34,048 nt of DNA from Spirochaetaceae bacterium (GTDB lineage: Bacteria > Spirochaetota > Spirochaetia > SZUA-6 > DRHE01): positions 4,447,859 through 4,481,906 of the forward strand of contig CP070696.1 in assembly GCA_020353535.1 (NCBI GenBank), read 5' to 3'. The notes beneath the pieces were generated by a model. That model was given only the letters and a program-made list of their open reading frames with translations. It searched no databases and was not told where the DNA came from. Below are positions 1-7,706 of the stretch, piece by piece. Within the stretch, counting starts at the first letter, position 1; each line of letters opens with the position of its first letter. A program made the translations under genes and the position numbers.

Positions 1-160
1 TCTCCTGATCAAGGCCTTCATAATCTACAAGGCGTATTGCCTCATACTCGTCCACATTTAAAATAACTTTCTGAAGCTGGACAAGGGGTATCCCCTGAGG
101 TTTGAAAAAAAACACTGCCGGGGGGAACAGAACATTTCTCTCTTTCTTCGGCTTTGCCAT
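1..160 (-). CDS. DUF134-family DNA-binding protein, truncated by the window edge
   Basis: Only the N-terminal 53 residues are in the window; the rest lies left of position 1. The reading frame opens MAKPKKERNVLFPP and continues with FKPQGIPL and a stretch containing LNVDEYEAIRLVDYEGL. This matches the start of DUF134 proteins, small helix-turn-helix proteins that usually show FKPxGIPL and a LxxDExEALRLxDxEGLxQE segment. The ATG at 160 has no clear Shine-Dalgarno. It overlaps (TAATG) the stop of a 13-codon reading frame beginning at 201 that does have one, so translation may be coupled. The DUF364 gene lies just upstream on the same strand. In other genomes DUF134 genes often accompany metal-cofactor genes, but the role here is unknown. 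Confidence 0.75.
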   Translation of the reverse strand, partial: MAKPKKERNVLFPPAVFFFKPQGIPLVQLQKVILNVDEYEAIRLVDYEGLDQE

Positions 161-201
161 TACGAACACAAGTTTATTGAGAATGTTCTCAATGTCAACA
201 T
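160..201 (-). CDS. possible 13-codon leader peptide before the DUF134 gene
   Basis: On the minus strand an AGGGG Shine-Dalgarno-like sequence sits 7 bases before an ATG at 201. The frame runs 13 codons and stops at a TAA that overlaps the DUF134 ATG as TAATG. The DUF134 start itself lacks a ribosome site, so coupling through this short frame is plausible. The peptide (MLTLRTFSINLCS) resembles nothing I recognise. It may be a chance frame. Confidence 0.3.
   Translation of the reverse strand: MLTLRTFSINLCS
176..193. promoter_or_regulatory. perfect 8-bp inverted repeat, operator candidate for the DUF134 gene
   Basis: The arms ATTGAGAA and TTCTCAAT are exact inverted repeats separated by 2 bases. 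The element ends 16 bp upstream of the DUF134 start. On the minus strand a TTGACA occurs at 193-198, so the repeat would fill the spacer of a promoter whose -10 (TAAACT) is poor. Autoregulation by the DUF134 protein is an inference. Confidence 0.4.
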
Positions 202-297
202 GAAATATCCCCTCGTTTGTGATTAGGAAACTCTATTCTTCTATCAGAAAACGCCAGCAGAAACACTGTGGGAACACTGGACCTATTAGTTCCGTGA

Positions 298-1059
298 TCA
301 ATTGTCGATAAGTCTTATATTTACTTTCCGACAGTATCTTTTGAAATCTTTAAAACCCCCACCTTCGCTGATGATCTGTAGCACTTTTTCGGATTCCATA
401 ATCCTTACCCCGGAAAGACAGGTAATCGGTGTGTCAGTAAAGGATTCTTTAAGAAGAGGTGTGGATGGACCCAAAAGGGCGACCTCCCGACAGGCGTGGG
501 CCAGTTGCAGGAGATGATCTAGGGTGTTATTAATAATGCTCGTAGCGGTAAATATTGCTACCTGACTGTTGGGCAGAACGTTTTCAACCTCTTCAGGGAG
601 TCCGCTGCCGGGTTTGGGGATTTCGTCTACCGCTGTGACCGTAATCTCTTTTTTTCTAAGCGTTTCCATAATAGGAAAAAAACAGCCTACCATACAGACC
701 CTGTCGCCTTTGCGTATGCCTATCTTTTCAAGGGCATCTCCTCTTTCGGCTCCTTGTGGCAGTGGATTCGTGGCCAGCAAGGCATTGACGGTTGCTAAGG
801 CCAGGGAGGAGAGGACCAAATTGCGGCCTGCCAGAAAAGTGATAATCTCTGAGGCCGTCCTTCCCGCCAGGGGTTTTGAACGGCCACCCATACCGCAATG
901 CTCTCCTTTCGGGAAGGTATAGGCCACTCCGGTAGCCAGATTATTTAGCTCAACCGCTGAATAGATCAAGCCCACCTGGACCCGTTTCAGGGTAAACTGG
1001 TCAGCTTTGGACTTCATGATTTGGATAATAGTTTCAGCAATTCCCATTTCAATCCGCAC
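298..1059 (-). CDS. DUF364/DUF4213 family protein (putative heavy-metal chelation, Rossmann-like)
   Basis: The 253-residue product has the two-part layout of this family. The N-terminal DUF4213-like part (about 1-115) carries GxAYTF and MGGRSKPLAGRTASEI. The C-terminal DUF364 Rossmann-like part carries GDRVCMVGCFFP followed by a VTAVDEIP strand. The family is annotated as putative heavy-metal chelators, and some members sit near metal-cofactor or nitrogenase-type genes; no reaction is established. The frame starts at a GTG at 1059, with an alternative ATG at 1047; neither has a good ribosome site. It is followed on the same strand by the DUF134 gene after a 137-bp gap, so the pair may form an operon. 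There is no signal peptide, so it is probably cytoplasmic. Confidence 0.7.
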   Translation of the reverse strand: MRIEMGIAETIIQIMKSKADQFTLKRVQVGLIYSAVELNNLATGVAYTFPKGEHCGMGGRSKPLAGRTASEIITFLAGRNLVLSSLALATVNALLATNPLPQGAERGDALEKIGIRKGDRVCMVGCFFPIMETLRKKEITVTAVDEIPKPGSGLPEEVENVLPNSQVAIFTATSIINNTLDHLLQLAHACREVALLGPSTPLLKESFTDTPITCLSGVRIMESEKVLQIISEGGGFKDFKRYCRKVNIRLIDN

Positions 1060-1195
1060 CTAATAAAGTGATACTTATTAATAGTACCACTAGACCATTT
1101 CCCACTATAGCCTAGCAGTACATTTCCCTGCCGTTCGGATGGTGAGGTAAGACTATATTAATTACCCCCGCGGGTTGCGAATGGTAGGTTTCTAA

Positions 1196-1720
1196 TCACC
1201 TCTTTCCGAGTTTCAACGGAAAAAACATAGGGACACGCTTTCTGTATTTTTGGTATTCAGATCCGAATTTCTGCTCAAGGAGCTGCTCTTCATGTCTCGA
1301 TACCACATAGTAGAAAACGAATATCACGACACAAAGTATCGCGGAAGCCACAGAGAGGGTTGAGATCGTCAAACCCACGAAAAACAGCCACGACCCGAAA
1401 TACATAGGGTGCCGGATAACACCGAATACTCCGCTGGTGAGAAGCTTGTATTCCTGTTCAGTCCCTCCAAAGATTGCCTTGTGAGCCGTGAGGGCAAAAA
1501 TCGCAGAAACAATCAACGTTACCACGCTGATGGGCACTCGGATTTAGAGGGAGATGTAGTGCGCAGAAAAGTCAGTATAGTGAAAAAAGAACGCGTCGGT
1601 TATCCATACACCCAAGAAAAGGATAAGTAGTATCAGCTGTCCGATGTCAGTGAATGCATGTTCTCCGGCCAGGCTATCCCTTCTCTGCGAAGATCGTTCC
1701 TTGTCTCGACGGTGTATCAT
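1196..1720 (-). pseudogene. isoprenylcysteine carboxyl methyltransferase-like protein, interrupted by an in-frame TAA
   Basis: The C-terminal 113 codons (1537 to 1196) encode a membrane methyltransferase of the ICMT/PEMT family. It has GVFGVIRHPMYFGSW, the SAM-site RHPxYxG motif, then a hydrophobic segment and the family ending EEQLLEQKFGSEYQKYRKRVP. The family's N-terminal part is upstream in the same frame: an ATG at 1720 gives a charged start, a transmembrane segment (QLILLILFLGVWITD) and FFFHYTDFSAHYISL. A TAA at 1544-1546 follows, and the frame then continues IRVPISVV without any shift. One base change would restore a 174-residue protein, the normal family size. It is either a recent pseudogene, a stop readthrough, or a sequencing error. 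A GTG at 1537 could start the C-terminal piece but has no convincing ribosome site. Confidence 0.75.
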
Positions 1721-2062
1721 TTTTTTCTTGACTTCTCATTCTCTCTTTTCTCTTATAGACGTTCAAGTCCAAACTTTATTGTGCAGTCAAAACAGATGTG
1801 ACAAGGAGTGAAGGCTTCGAGATGGTGCATGCCTCTTGTAAAAAAATTCGATTTTATGTTTATCCTTATTGAGTTACATGGGAAGTTCCAACTCCCATTC
1901 CTCCCCGCCTCTTTTTGTTTCTGTTGGTGTTGTATCTCATAAATAAATGATCCTTGATTACGGCTTACCCTGCACTGGCCCACACGAGGAGCCATCCGGG
2001 TTGACAGATCGGCTGCTTGATGCGTTGATAGTGATTGTAGCGGTACAAGGAGGTTGGCTGAT
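1721..2062. other. 342-bp intergenic region upstream of the pirin gene
   Basis: The region separates the minus-strand methyltransferase remnant from the plus-strand pirin gene. No convincing coding sequence was found; short frames here overlap the pirin start or lack a family match. A TTGACA at 2001-2006 on the plus strand could be the pirin -35 box, but no good -10 follows. A strong ribosome site (AAGGAGG, 2047-2053) belongs to the pirin gene. Confidence 0.5.
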
Positions 2063-3079
2063 ATGGACAGCAACTATGTGACCAGAGTAAGGGAGCTTGG
2101 TTTTCAATGGGAAACCAACAATCCCTTCCTGTTTTGCGTACACCATCTTGATCACTATCCCCGGGGGAACGGGGAGATGGGTCCGGCGGCCTCCCTGGCC
2201 GGACGCAACCTCGGCCAGGATTTTACACTGAGAGACGGTTGGAGGATGTATCATGGAATGAAGATACCCGGATTCCCCGTGCATCCCCACCGGGGCTTTG
2301 AAACCGTGACTGTCGTTTTGAACGGTTTCGTGGATCATGCGGATTCTATGGGCGCCGCCGGAAGGTACGGGAATGGGGATGTGCAGTGGATGACCGCCGG
2401 AGCCGGGATGCAGCATGCGGAGATGTTTCCCCTCATCAACACGGACGCGGATAATCCCCTCGAGCTGTTCCAGATATGGTTGAACTTGCCTGCCAGGAAC
2501 AAATTCGTGGAGCCCTACTACAGTATGCTCTGGAACGAGGACATACCGAGACTCAATCTGAAGGATGGTTCGGGAAAAACCACCGAAGTAACGGTTATCG
2601 CAGGTTCAGTTGATGGAGCTAAAGCGCCCCCTCCCAATCCCGACTCGTGGGCAGCTCCGGAAGAGAGCCAGGTAGCCATCTGGCTGATAAAAATGGACGC
2701 GGGTGCTGAATGGGAGATCCCGGCGGCATCGGAGGAGGCAACTCGTTCCATCTATTACTATCAGGGTGAGCAAATCAGGGTAGACGGCCAGGAAATAGAC
2801 TCCTACAAATCCGCCGGCCTGCATCCCGCTCAAAAGATCCTCATCGAGAACGGGAGCGGCGAGAGCCGGATCCTTCTGCTCCAGGGCCGGCCCATAGAGG
2901 AACCGGTTATTCAGTACGGACCTTTTGTCATGAATACCGAAGCCGAGATAAGGCAGGCGTTCATGGATTACCGGGAGACCGAATTCGGTGGATGGCCCTG
3001 GTCCAGGCCCGACCAGGTGCATGAGCGCGGAAGGGGGAGATTCGCCAGGTATCCCGACGGTGCGGAGGAAACGAGGTAG
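2063..3079 (+). CDS. pirin family protein
   Basis: The 338-residue product is a bicupin of the pirin family. The N-terminal cupin has the four expected metal ligands: H74 and H76 in HPHRGFET, and H118 and E120 in TAGAGMQHAE. These correspond to human pirin H56, H58, H101 and E103. The second cupin (about 190-290) lacks ligands, as is usual. Bacterial pirins include quercetin 2,3-dioxygenases and proteins that bind metabolic enzymes, so the substrate cannot be called. I chose the ATG at 2063 because AAGGAGG at 2047-2053 sits 9 bases before it; an in-frame TTG at 2054 directly abuts that ribosome site. The gene converges on alaS and is probably a single-gene unit. Confidence 0.88.
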   Translation: MDSNYVTRVRELGFQWETNNPFLFCVHHLDHYPRGNGEMGPAASLAGRNLGQDFTLRDGWRMYHGMKIPGFPVHPHRGFETVTVVLNGFVDHADSMGAAGRYGNGDVQWMTAGAGMQHAEMFPLINTDADNPLELFQIWLNLPARNKFVEPYYSMLWNEDIPRLNLKDGSGKTTEVTVIAGSVDGAKAPPPNPDSWAAPEESQVAIWLIKMDAGAEWEIPAASEEATRSIYYYQGEQIRVDGQEIDSYKSAGLHPAQKILIENGSGESRILLLQGRPIEEPVIQYGPFVMNTEAEIRQAFMDYRETEFGGWPWSRPDQVHERGRGRFARYPDGAEETR

Positions 3080-3165
3080 ATAGATGATTTTCCCGGAAGT
3101 AAAGACACGGTTTTCGATACGGTGAACTGTGGCCGGGAGAAAATTCTGCCCCCGTTGGTCGCCGC

Positions 3166-4956
3166 CTATTCCACCACGGCCCGGATTCGCCGCACTCCGG
3201 CCGATGAGGATTGCTCCTTGACGATGCGGAAGCGACCCAACTGACCTGTATGCTCCACATGGGGGCCGCCGCAGACCTCCGAAGAGAAATCCCCGATGAA
3301 GTAGACTTTAACCTGTTCCTCGTAGCGCTCGCCGAACAGAGCGATGGCGCCGCGATCCCTGGCCTCTTGCAGGCTCATGGTCTGGAAGCGCACCGGCAGG
3401 TCCCGCCGGATCTGCTCGTTGACGATCTCCTCCACTTTGCGGATCTGCTCCTCCGTCATGGATTCGGGATGGGAGAAGTCGAAGCGCAGCCGCTCTGCGG
3501 TGATGTTGGAGCCCTTCTGCTGAACATGGTCACCCAGCACCTGGCGCAGGGCCTGATGCATCAGGTGGGTGGCGGTGTGGAGTTTGCGGGTCTGCACGCT
3601 CTGATCGGCCAATCCACCCTTGAAGGCCTGCTCGGCGCCGCTTCGGGAAAGCTCCTGGTGCTTCTGGAAGGCCTCGCGAAAACCCTCCAGGTCCACGCTC
3701 ATCTCATGCTCGGCGGCCAGTTCCTGGGTCAACTCGATGGGAAAACCGTAGGTATCGTATAGACGGAAGGCGACCCGCCCCGGAACGATGCGTTTGGGAT
3801 TCTTCAGCAGATTGGGAAGCAGCTTCTCGAACTCGTGCTCCCCCTTCTGAAGCGTCTGGAGGAACTTGGCCTCTTCCCGGGCCAGCTCCTCCAGGATGGT
3901 GGCCCGGTTCTGTTCAAGCTCGGGATAGGCATCTCTTTGGGCAAGGATGCAGGCTTGGGCCGGTGCGGAGAGGAAGTCCCGCTCAATTCCCAGCTTACGG
4001 GCGTGGCGGATGGCTCGCCGGATCAACCGCCGCAGGATGTAGCCCTGACCCAGGTTCGAGGGTTTGACGCCGTCCCCCAGGATGAAGGTGGCCGAACGGA
4101 TATGGTCGGTGATGATGCGGATGGAGCGGTCCGCCCCAGCTTCTGCTCCCTCGGCCCCGTAGCGGGCGCCGCTTACCTCTTCCACAGCACGGATGATCGG
4201 TATAAAAGTTTCGATTTCGTAGACGTTCTTCTTGCCCTGAAGCATGGCGCAGGTGCGCTCCACCCCCATGCCCGTGTCTACGGTCTTCTGCTCGAGAGGC
4301 GGATAGCTGCCCTCCGCTGTCTTGTTGTACTGCATGAACACGTCGTTCCAGACCTCGAAGTACTTGCCGCAGGAGCAGCCGGGTTTGCACTCCGGACCGC
4401 AGGCATCGATGCCCGTGTCGATGAACATCTCCGTGTCAGGCCCGCAAGGACCGGTCTGTCCGGCCGGGCCCCACCAGTTGTCCTGCCGTCCGAGAAAGTA
4501 GATGCGCTCATCCGGGATACCGAGGCTTCTCCAGATTGAGGCTGCCTCCTCGTCGGCGGGAACCTCATCGTCCCCGGCGAAAACGGTCACGGATAGAGTT
4601 TCGGGATCGAATCCCAACCACTGAGAGGAGGTGAGGAACTCGTAGCTCAAACGGATCGCCTCCTCCTTGAAGTAGTCCCCGAGGGACCAGTTGCCCAGCA
4701 TCTCGAAGAAGGTCAGATGGGAGGGGTCCCCGACCTCGTCGATGTCCCCGGTTCGGATGCACTTCTGCACGTCCACCAGGCGCTTTCCGGCCGGATGGGG
4801 CTCTCCCAGGATATAGGGCACCAGGGGATGCATACCTGCGGTGGTGAACAGCACGGTGGGATCGTTTTCCGGAATCAGGGAGCTTCCCGAGATCTCTGCG
4901 TGTCCCTTGTTTTTAAAAAACTCTATATATTTCTTTTTCAATTCGCCGGTTGTCAT
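3166..4956 (-). CDS. alaS: alanyl-tRNA synthetase, short form without the C-terminal domain
   Basis: This class II synthetase charges tRNA-Ala in the cytoplasm. The catalytic core has the typical start (YIEFFKNKGH), the FTTAGMHPLVPY region, motif 2 around EVWNDVFMQYN and motif 3 in DTGMGVERTCAMLQG. The editing domain has the zinc ligands: H460 and H464 in HTATH, C562 and H566 in CGGPH. The protein ends right after the editing domain with SSAGVRRIRAVVE, at 596 residues. Most bacterial AlaS have about 870 because of a C-terminal coiled-coil/C-Ala part. Short AlaS of about 600 residues are known from Borrelia and Treponema, so this is a lineage trait, not a truncation. I chose the ATG at 4956 because the protein then opens with the usual family N-terminus; an upstream TTG at 4992 would add 12 atypical residues. 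Confidence 0.96.
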   Translation of the reverse strand: MTTGELKKKYIEFFKNKGHAEISGSSLIPENDPTVLFTTAGMHPLVPYILGEPHPAGKRLVDVQKCIRTGDIDEVGDPSHLTFFEMLGNWSLGDYFKEEAIRLSYEFLTSSQWLGFDPETLSVTVFAGDDEVPADEEAASIWRSLGIPDERIYFLGRQDNWWGPAGQTGPCGPDTEMFIDTGIDACGPECKPGCSCGKYFEVWNDVFMQYNKTAEGSYPPLEQKTVDTGMGVERTCAMLQGKKNVYEIETFIPIIRAVEEVSGARYGAEGAEAGADRSIRIITDHIRSATFILGDGVKPSNLGQGYILRRLIRRAIRHARKLGIERDFLSAPAQACILAQRDAYPELEQNRATILEELAREEAKFLQTLQKGEHEFEKLLPNLLKNPKRIVPGRVAFRLYDTYGFPIELTQELAAEHEMSVDLEGFREAFQKHQELSRSGAEQAFKGGLADQSVQTRKLHTATHLMHQALRQVLGDHVQQKGSNITAERLRFDFSHPESMTEEQIRKVEEIVNEQIRRDLPVRFQTMSLQEARDRGAIALFGERYEEQVKVYFIGDFSSEVCGGPHVEHTGQLGRFRIVKEQSSSAGVRRIRAVVE

Positions 4957-5004
4957 GGCACAGATACTATGAGGGACAGGTGGGATTGTCAATAAAGGGG
5001 GGGA

Positions 5005-5484
5005 TTACATCTCCTCGAACTGGTCGTCCTCGAGGAACTCGGTGAACACGTAGACAATGGCGCCGGTTTTACGGACCCGGATGTCTGCGTAGCCGCCGGA
5101 TACGAGCTTTTCCAGGGCTTTCTTGGCCTCTTCGATAGGGATGTCCCCCTCCAGGGCGACCTCCGCAGGAGTGGCCACCCCTCGGTTCTTCTTGGCCGTC
5201 CGGAGAATGATCTTCTCCAGGGTTTCCTTCGGGCTCGGGTCCACCCGCCGTACGAGGATGTCCGGATCCGCGGTCAGCACGTTCCGGTACCCCAGCTTCA
5301 GATTTTCATCCCTTACCATGGTTGGGATGTAGAAGAGGTCGAACAGGCCGCCGATACCTGCAAGGCCACCGGTAAACAGCCAGAGCAGGCCCGTGCCGAA
5401 ACGACCCAGGTAGAAACGGTGAAAACCTGCGGCTCCGAATCCGGAGAGGAACCACAGCAGATAGGCGATGGAGATTCTGTACAA
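5005..5484 (-). CDS. TM2-domain membrane protein with a hydrophilic C-terminal tail
   Basis: The N-terminal 60 residues form a TM2 domain: two transmembrane helices (about 4-20 and 29-52) around GFGAAGFHRFYLGR, with LFTGGLAGIGGLFDLFYIP behind. TM2 proteins are widespread small membrane proteins of unknown function. The tail (about 65-159) is soluble and charged. A segment with TPAEVALEGDIPIEEAKKAL and LVSGGYADIRV looks like a small winged-helix fold, seen in other spirochaete TM2 proteins as far as I can judge. The likely start is the TTG at 5484, because AGGAGG lies 5 bases before it and the TM2 domain begins there. A GTG at 5529 or ATG at 5520 would add 12-15 residues without a ribosome site. 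The gene lies between alaS and a divergent HAD phosphatase gene. Confidence 0.75.
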   Translation of the reverse strand: MYRISIAYLLWFLSGFGAAGFHRFYLGRFGTGLLWLFTGGLAGIGGLFDLFYIPTMVRDENLKLGYRNVLTADPDILVRRVDPSPKETLEKIILRTAKKNRGVATPAEVALEGDIPIEEAKKALEKLVSGGYADIRVRKTGAIVYVFTEFLEDDQFEEM

Positions 5485-5596
5485 CCCGACCTCCTGATTT
5501 CCGGGCGACCTGAAAATCATTGATAGCACTTTTACCCGGGATCCTCAAGGGTGGAGCTCTTCTCCAAAGAGCCGATTTTACGCTACAGTGAGTGCC

Positions 5597-6241
5597 ATGA
5601 AGGACTTTCAGGCCGTGGTTTTCGATCTGGACGGCGTATTGGCGGATTCCGAAGGATTGCACATCCTGGCTTGGGAGGAGATAGCCAGGGTGTATCATCT
5701 TGCCGAGAATCGTATGCCCCTGCACGACTGGATAGGTTACCCCGATACGGAGATCGTAAAGGATGTGGTTCGGGAACAGGGTTTGTTAATCTCCCCGGAG
5801 GACCTTCTGGAGCACAAGCGGAGAGTCTACAGGGAATTGGTCGCGGAGAAGCTCAAACCCATTCCCGGCTCGGTTGAGGCATTGGATGAGCTGGATTCGA
5901 TTCCTCTAGGATTGGCTACCTCCAGCTCCCGATCCGAAGCAGAGCTGATGCTACGGATCCTGGGAATACGGGACCGTTTCCGAACCATCGTCACCAGTGA
6001 TGACGTGAAACAGGCCAAGCCGGAACCGGACAGCTACCTGCTGGCGGCGGAGCGGTTGGGTGTCCCTCCCGTTCGCTGCGCCGCCATCGAGGACTCCGCC
6101 ACGGGGGTGCAGTCCGCCCGAAAGGCCGGTCTGACAGTGCTCGCGGTGACCACCTCCCTTCCGGCGGAGAAGTTAGGTGCCGCCCACCAGATCTTTGCCT
6201 CCACGCGGGATGCGGTCAAGTGGATCAGGAGTTGTGGTTAA
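5597..6241 (+). CDS. HAD-superfamily phosphatase/phosphomutase, beta-phosphoglucomutase-like
   Basis: The 214-residue cytoplasmic enzyme has all HAD motifs. Motif I is VVFDLDGVLADSE (nucleophile D10, acid D12), motif II is the SSS of GLATSSSRSE, motif III is the lysine in KQAKPEPDSY, and motif IV is AAIEDSATG. A helical cap between motifs I and II makes it subfamily IA, close to beta-phosphoglucomutases and sugar-phosphate phosphatases. The substrate cannot be read from the sequence. The ATG at 5597 gives the compact family start; a GTG at 5588 is in frame three codons earlier. The TAA stop overlaps the opposite-strand TAA of the metallo-beta-lactamase gene through the palindrome TTAA at 6238-6241, so the two genes converge with no intergenic DNA. 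Confidence 0.88.
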   Translation: MKDFQAVVFDLDGVLADSEGLHILAWEEIARVYHLAENRMPLHDWIGYPDTEIVKDVVREQGLLISPEDLLEHKRRVYRELVAEKLKPIPGSVEALDELDSIPLGLATSSSRSEAELMLRILGIRDRFRTIVTSDDVKQAKPEPDSYLLAAERLGVPPVRCAAIEDSATGVQSARKAGLTVLAVTTSLPAEKLGAAHQIFASTRDAVKWIRSCG

Positions 6242-7683
6242 TCCAGGGTCACCCGCTCACCGTACTCGGGCACGTGGGGCTGCCATCCCTTTTCCCGTTC
6301 TATCTTGGCTGACAGGACCCGGATCGCATCCGCCTCTCCGTGGGTGAGGAACAGCCTGCGGGGTGGGCGCTTCAGACCACCGAGCCAGCGCAGCAGACCG
6401 CCTTGATCAGCATGGGCGGAGAAGCCGCTGATCCTGCGGATACCGGCCTTTCTCCGCCAGCTCTTCCCCAGGATTCGTACCTCCTTGGCTCCGCTGAGGA
6501 TCTCCCGACCCAGCGTGCCTTCGGCCTGATAGCCCACGAACAGGACCGTGCTCTCCTTCCGGGAGATATTGTGTACCAGGTGATGTTTGATCCGCCCTCC
6601 TGTACACATACCGGAGCCGGCAATGATGATCGAGGTGCCTCGGATATGGTTGATCGCCTTGGATTGATCCACCGAGCGGGTCATCTTCAAGCCGGCGAAG
6701 CTGAAGGGGGAATGTCCCGCCTCCAAAAGCTTGCGCATCGACTCATCGAAAAGTTCGGGGTGGTCCTTGAAGACCTCTGTCACGCTGATGGCCATCGGCG
6801 AATCGACGAACACCATCAGGTGGGGTATACGGTCGAGCCGCAGCAGGCGGTTGAGGTAGTAGAGTACCTCCTGGGTACGCTCTAAGGCGAAGCTGGGGAT
6901 GAGCAGGTTGCCGCCGGCCCGGTGGGTGGTATTCACCGCAGCGGCGAGCAACTCCTCGATCTCTCCGGGATCCTCGTGGTTGCGGTCGCCGTAGGTAGAT
7001 TCCATTACCAGATAGTCCGCGTCGGAGAACACCGTGGGATCCTCTATGATCGGCTTGTCCCATTGACCGATGTCTCCGGAAAACACGATGGAGCGGCTTA
7101 CTGCGGATCGACCCTCGTTAGACCGGTCCGCTGCGCCAGTCCCGTTCAACTCCAGGCGGATCATGGTGGAGCCGAGGATGTGTCCCGCCTCATGAAAGCT
7201 CGCCGCTATCCCCTCGGCGACGGCTGTGGATTCCGTATAGCCAACCGTCCGAAACAGCGGCAGGGTGGCCTCGGCATCCTCTTCGCTGTACAGGGGCTGC
7301 TCCGGATAGGGTCCGATCCTGTCTTCCCGCTCGTGACGGCGGCGTTTGAACTCTGCGTCCTCTTCCTGGATGCGGGCGGAGTCCAGAAGTACGATACGGG
7401 CGATCTCCGCGGTGGCCGGGGTGCAGAAGATCGGTCCTTTGAATCCTTCCCGAACCAGCTTGGGTAGCAGACCGCAGTGGTCCAGATGCGCGTGGGTCAG
7501 AAGCACTGCGTCGATAGTTCCAGGATCCACGGCCAGGGGAGCCCAATTTCGCTCCCTGAACTTCCGCTCCTGGTACAGGCCGCAGTCCACCAGTACGCGC
7601 CGCCGCTCGTGTTCTACCAGATAGCTTGAACCGGTGACGTTCCGGGCCGCACCGAGAAAGCGAATGCTGGTTTCCACCGACAT
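6238..7683 (-). CDS. MBL-fold RNA-processing hydrolase (beta-CASP, CPSF/Ysh1-like)
   Basis: The 481-residue protein has the metallo-beta-lactamase metal motif THAHLDH (H64, H66, D68, H69), a further metal histidine in FHEAGHILGS and the acid in SGDIG. The beta-CASP part has YGDRNH, SFALERTQE and SGMCTGGRI, and the C-terminal RNA-specificity part has SGFSAHADQ and LTHGEADA. This is the bacterial family related to CPSF-73 and archaeal exonucleases, zinc enzymes that cut or trim RNA. The ATG at 7683 gives the usual start (SIRFLGAARNVTGSSYLV). A GTG at 7710 in the same frame overlaps the asnS stop (GTGA), an alternative coupled start. It is the last gene of the dnaK-to-MBL minus-strand run. Confidence 0.92.
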   Translation of the reverse strand: MSVETSIRFLGAARNVTGSSYLVEHERRRVLVDCGLYQERKFRERNWAPLAVDPGTIDAVLLTHAHLDHCGLLPKLVREGFKGPIFCTPATAEIARIVLLDSARIQEEDAEFKRRRHEREDRIGPYPEQPLYSEEDAEATLPLFRTVGYTESTAVAEGIAASFHEAGHILGSTMIRLELNGTGAADRSNEGRSAVSRSIVFSGDIGQWDKPIIEDPTVFSDADYLVMESTYGDRNHEDPGEIEELLAAAVNTTHRAGGNLLIPSFALERTQEVLYYLNRLLRLDRIPHLMVFVDSPMAISVTEVFKDHPELFDESMRKLLEAGHSPFSFAGLKMTRSVDQSKAINHIRGTSIIIAGSGMCTGGRIKHHLVHNISRKESTVLFVGYQAEGTLGREILSGAKEVRILGKSWRRKAGIRRISGFSAHADQGGLLRWLGGLKRPPRRLFLTHGEADAIRVLSAKIEREKGWQPHVPEYGERVTLD

Positions 7684-7706
7684 GAGATGCCCCGTCCTCG
7701 CCCGGA

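Noticed and set aside
1753..2073. Minus-strand frame upstream of the pirin gene
   Set aside because: It overlaps the pirin start, has no recognised motif and no ribosome site.
3087..3144. Possible bidirectional terminator between pirin and alaS (ATTTTCCCGG / CCGGGAGAAAAT)
   Set aside because: The arms pair only with a bulge around a 36-base loop and no T-run follows the stem closely enough.
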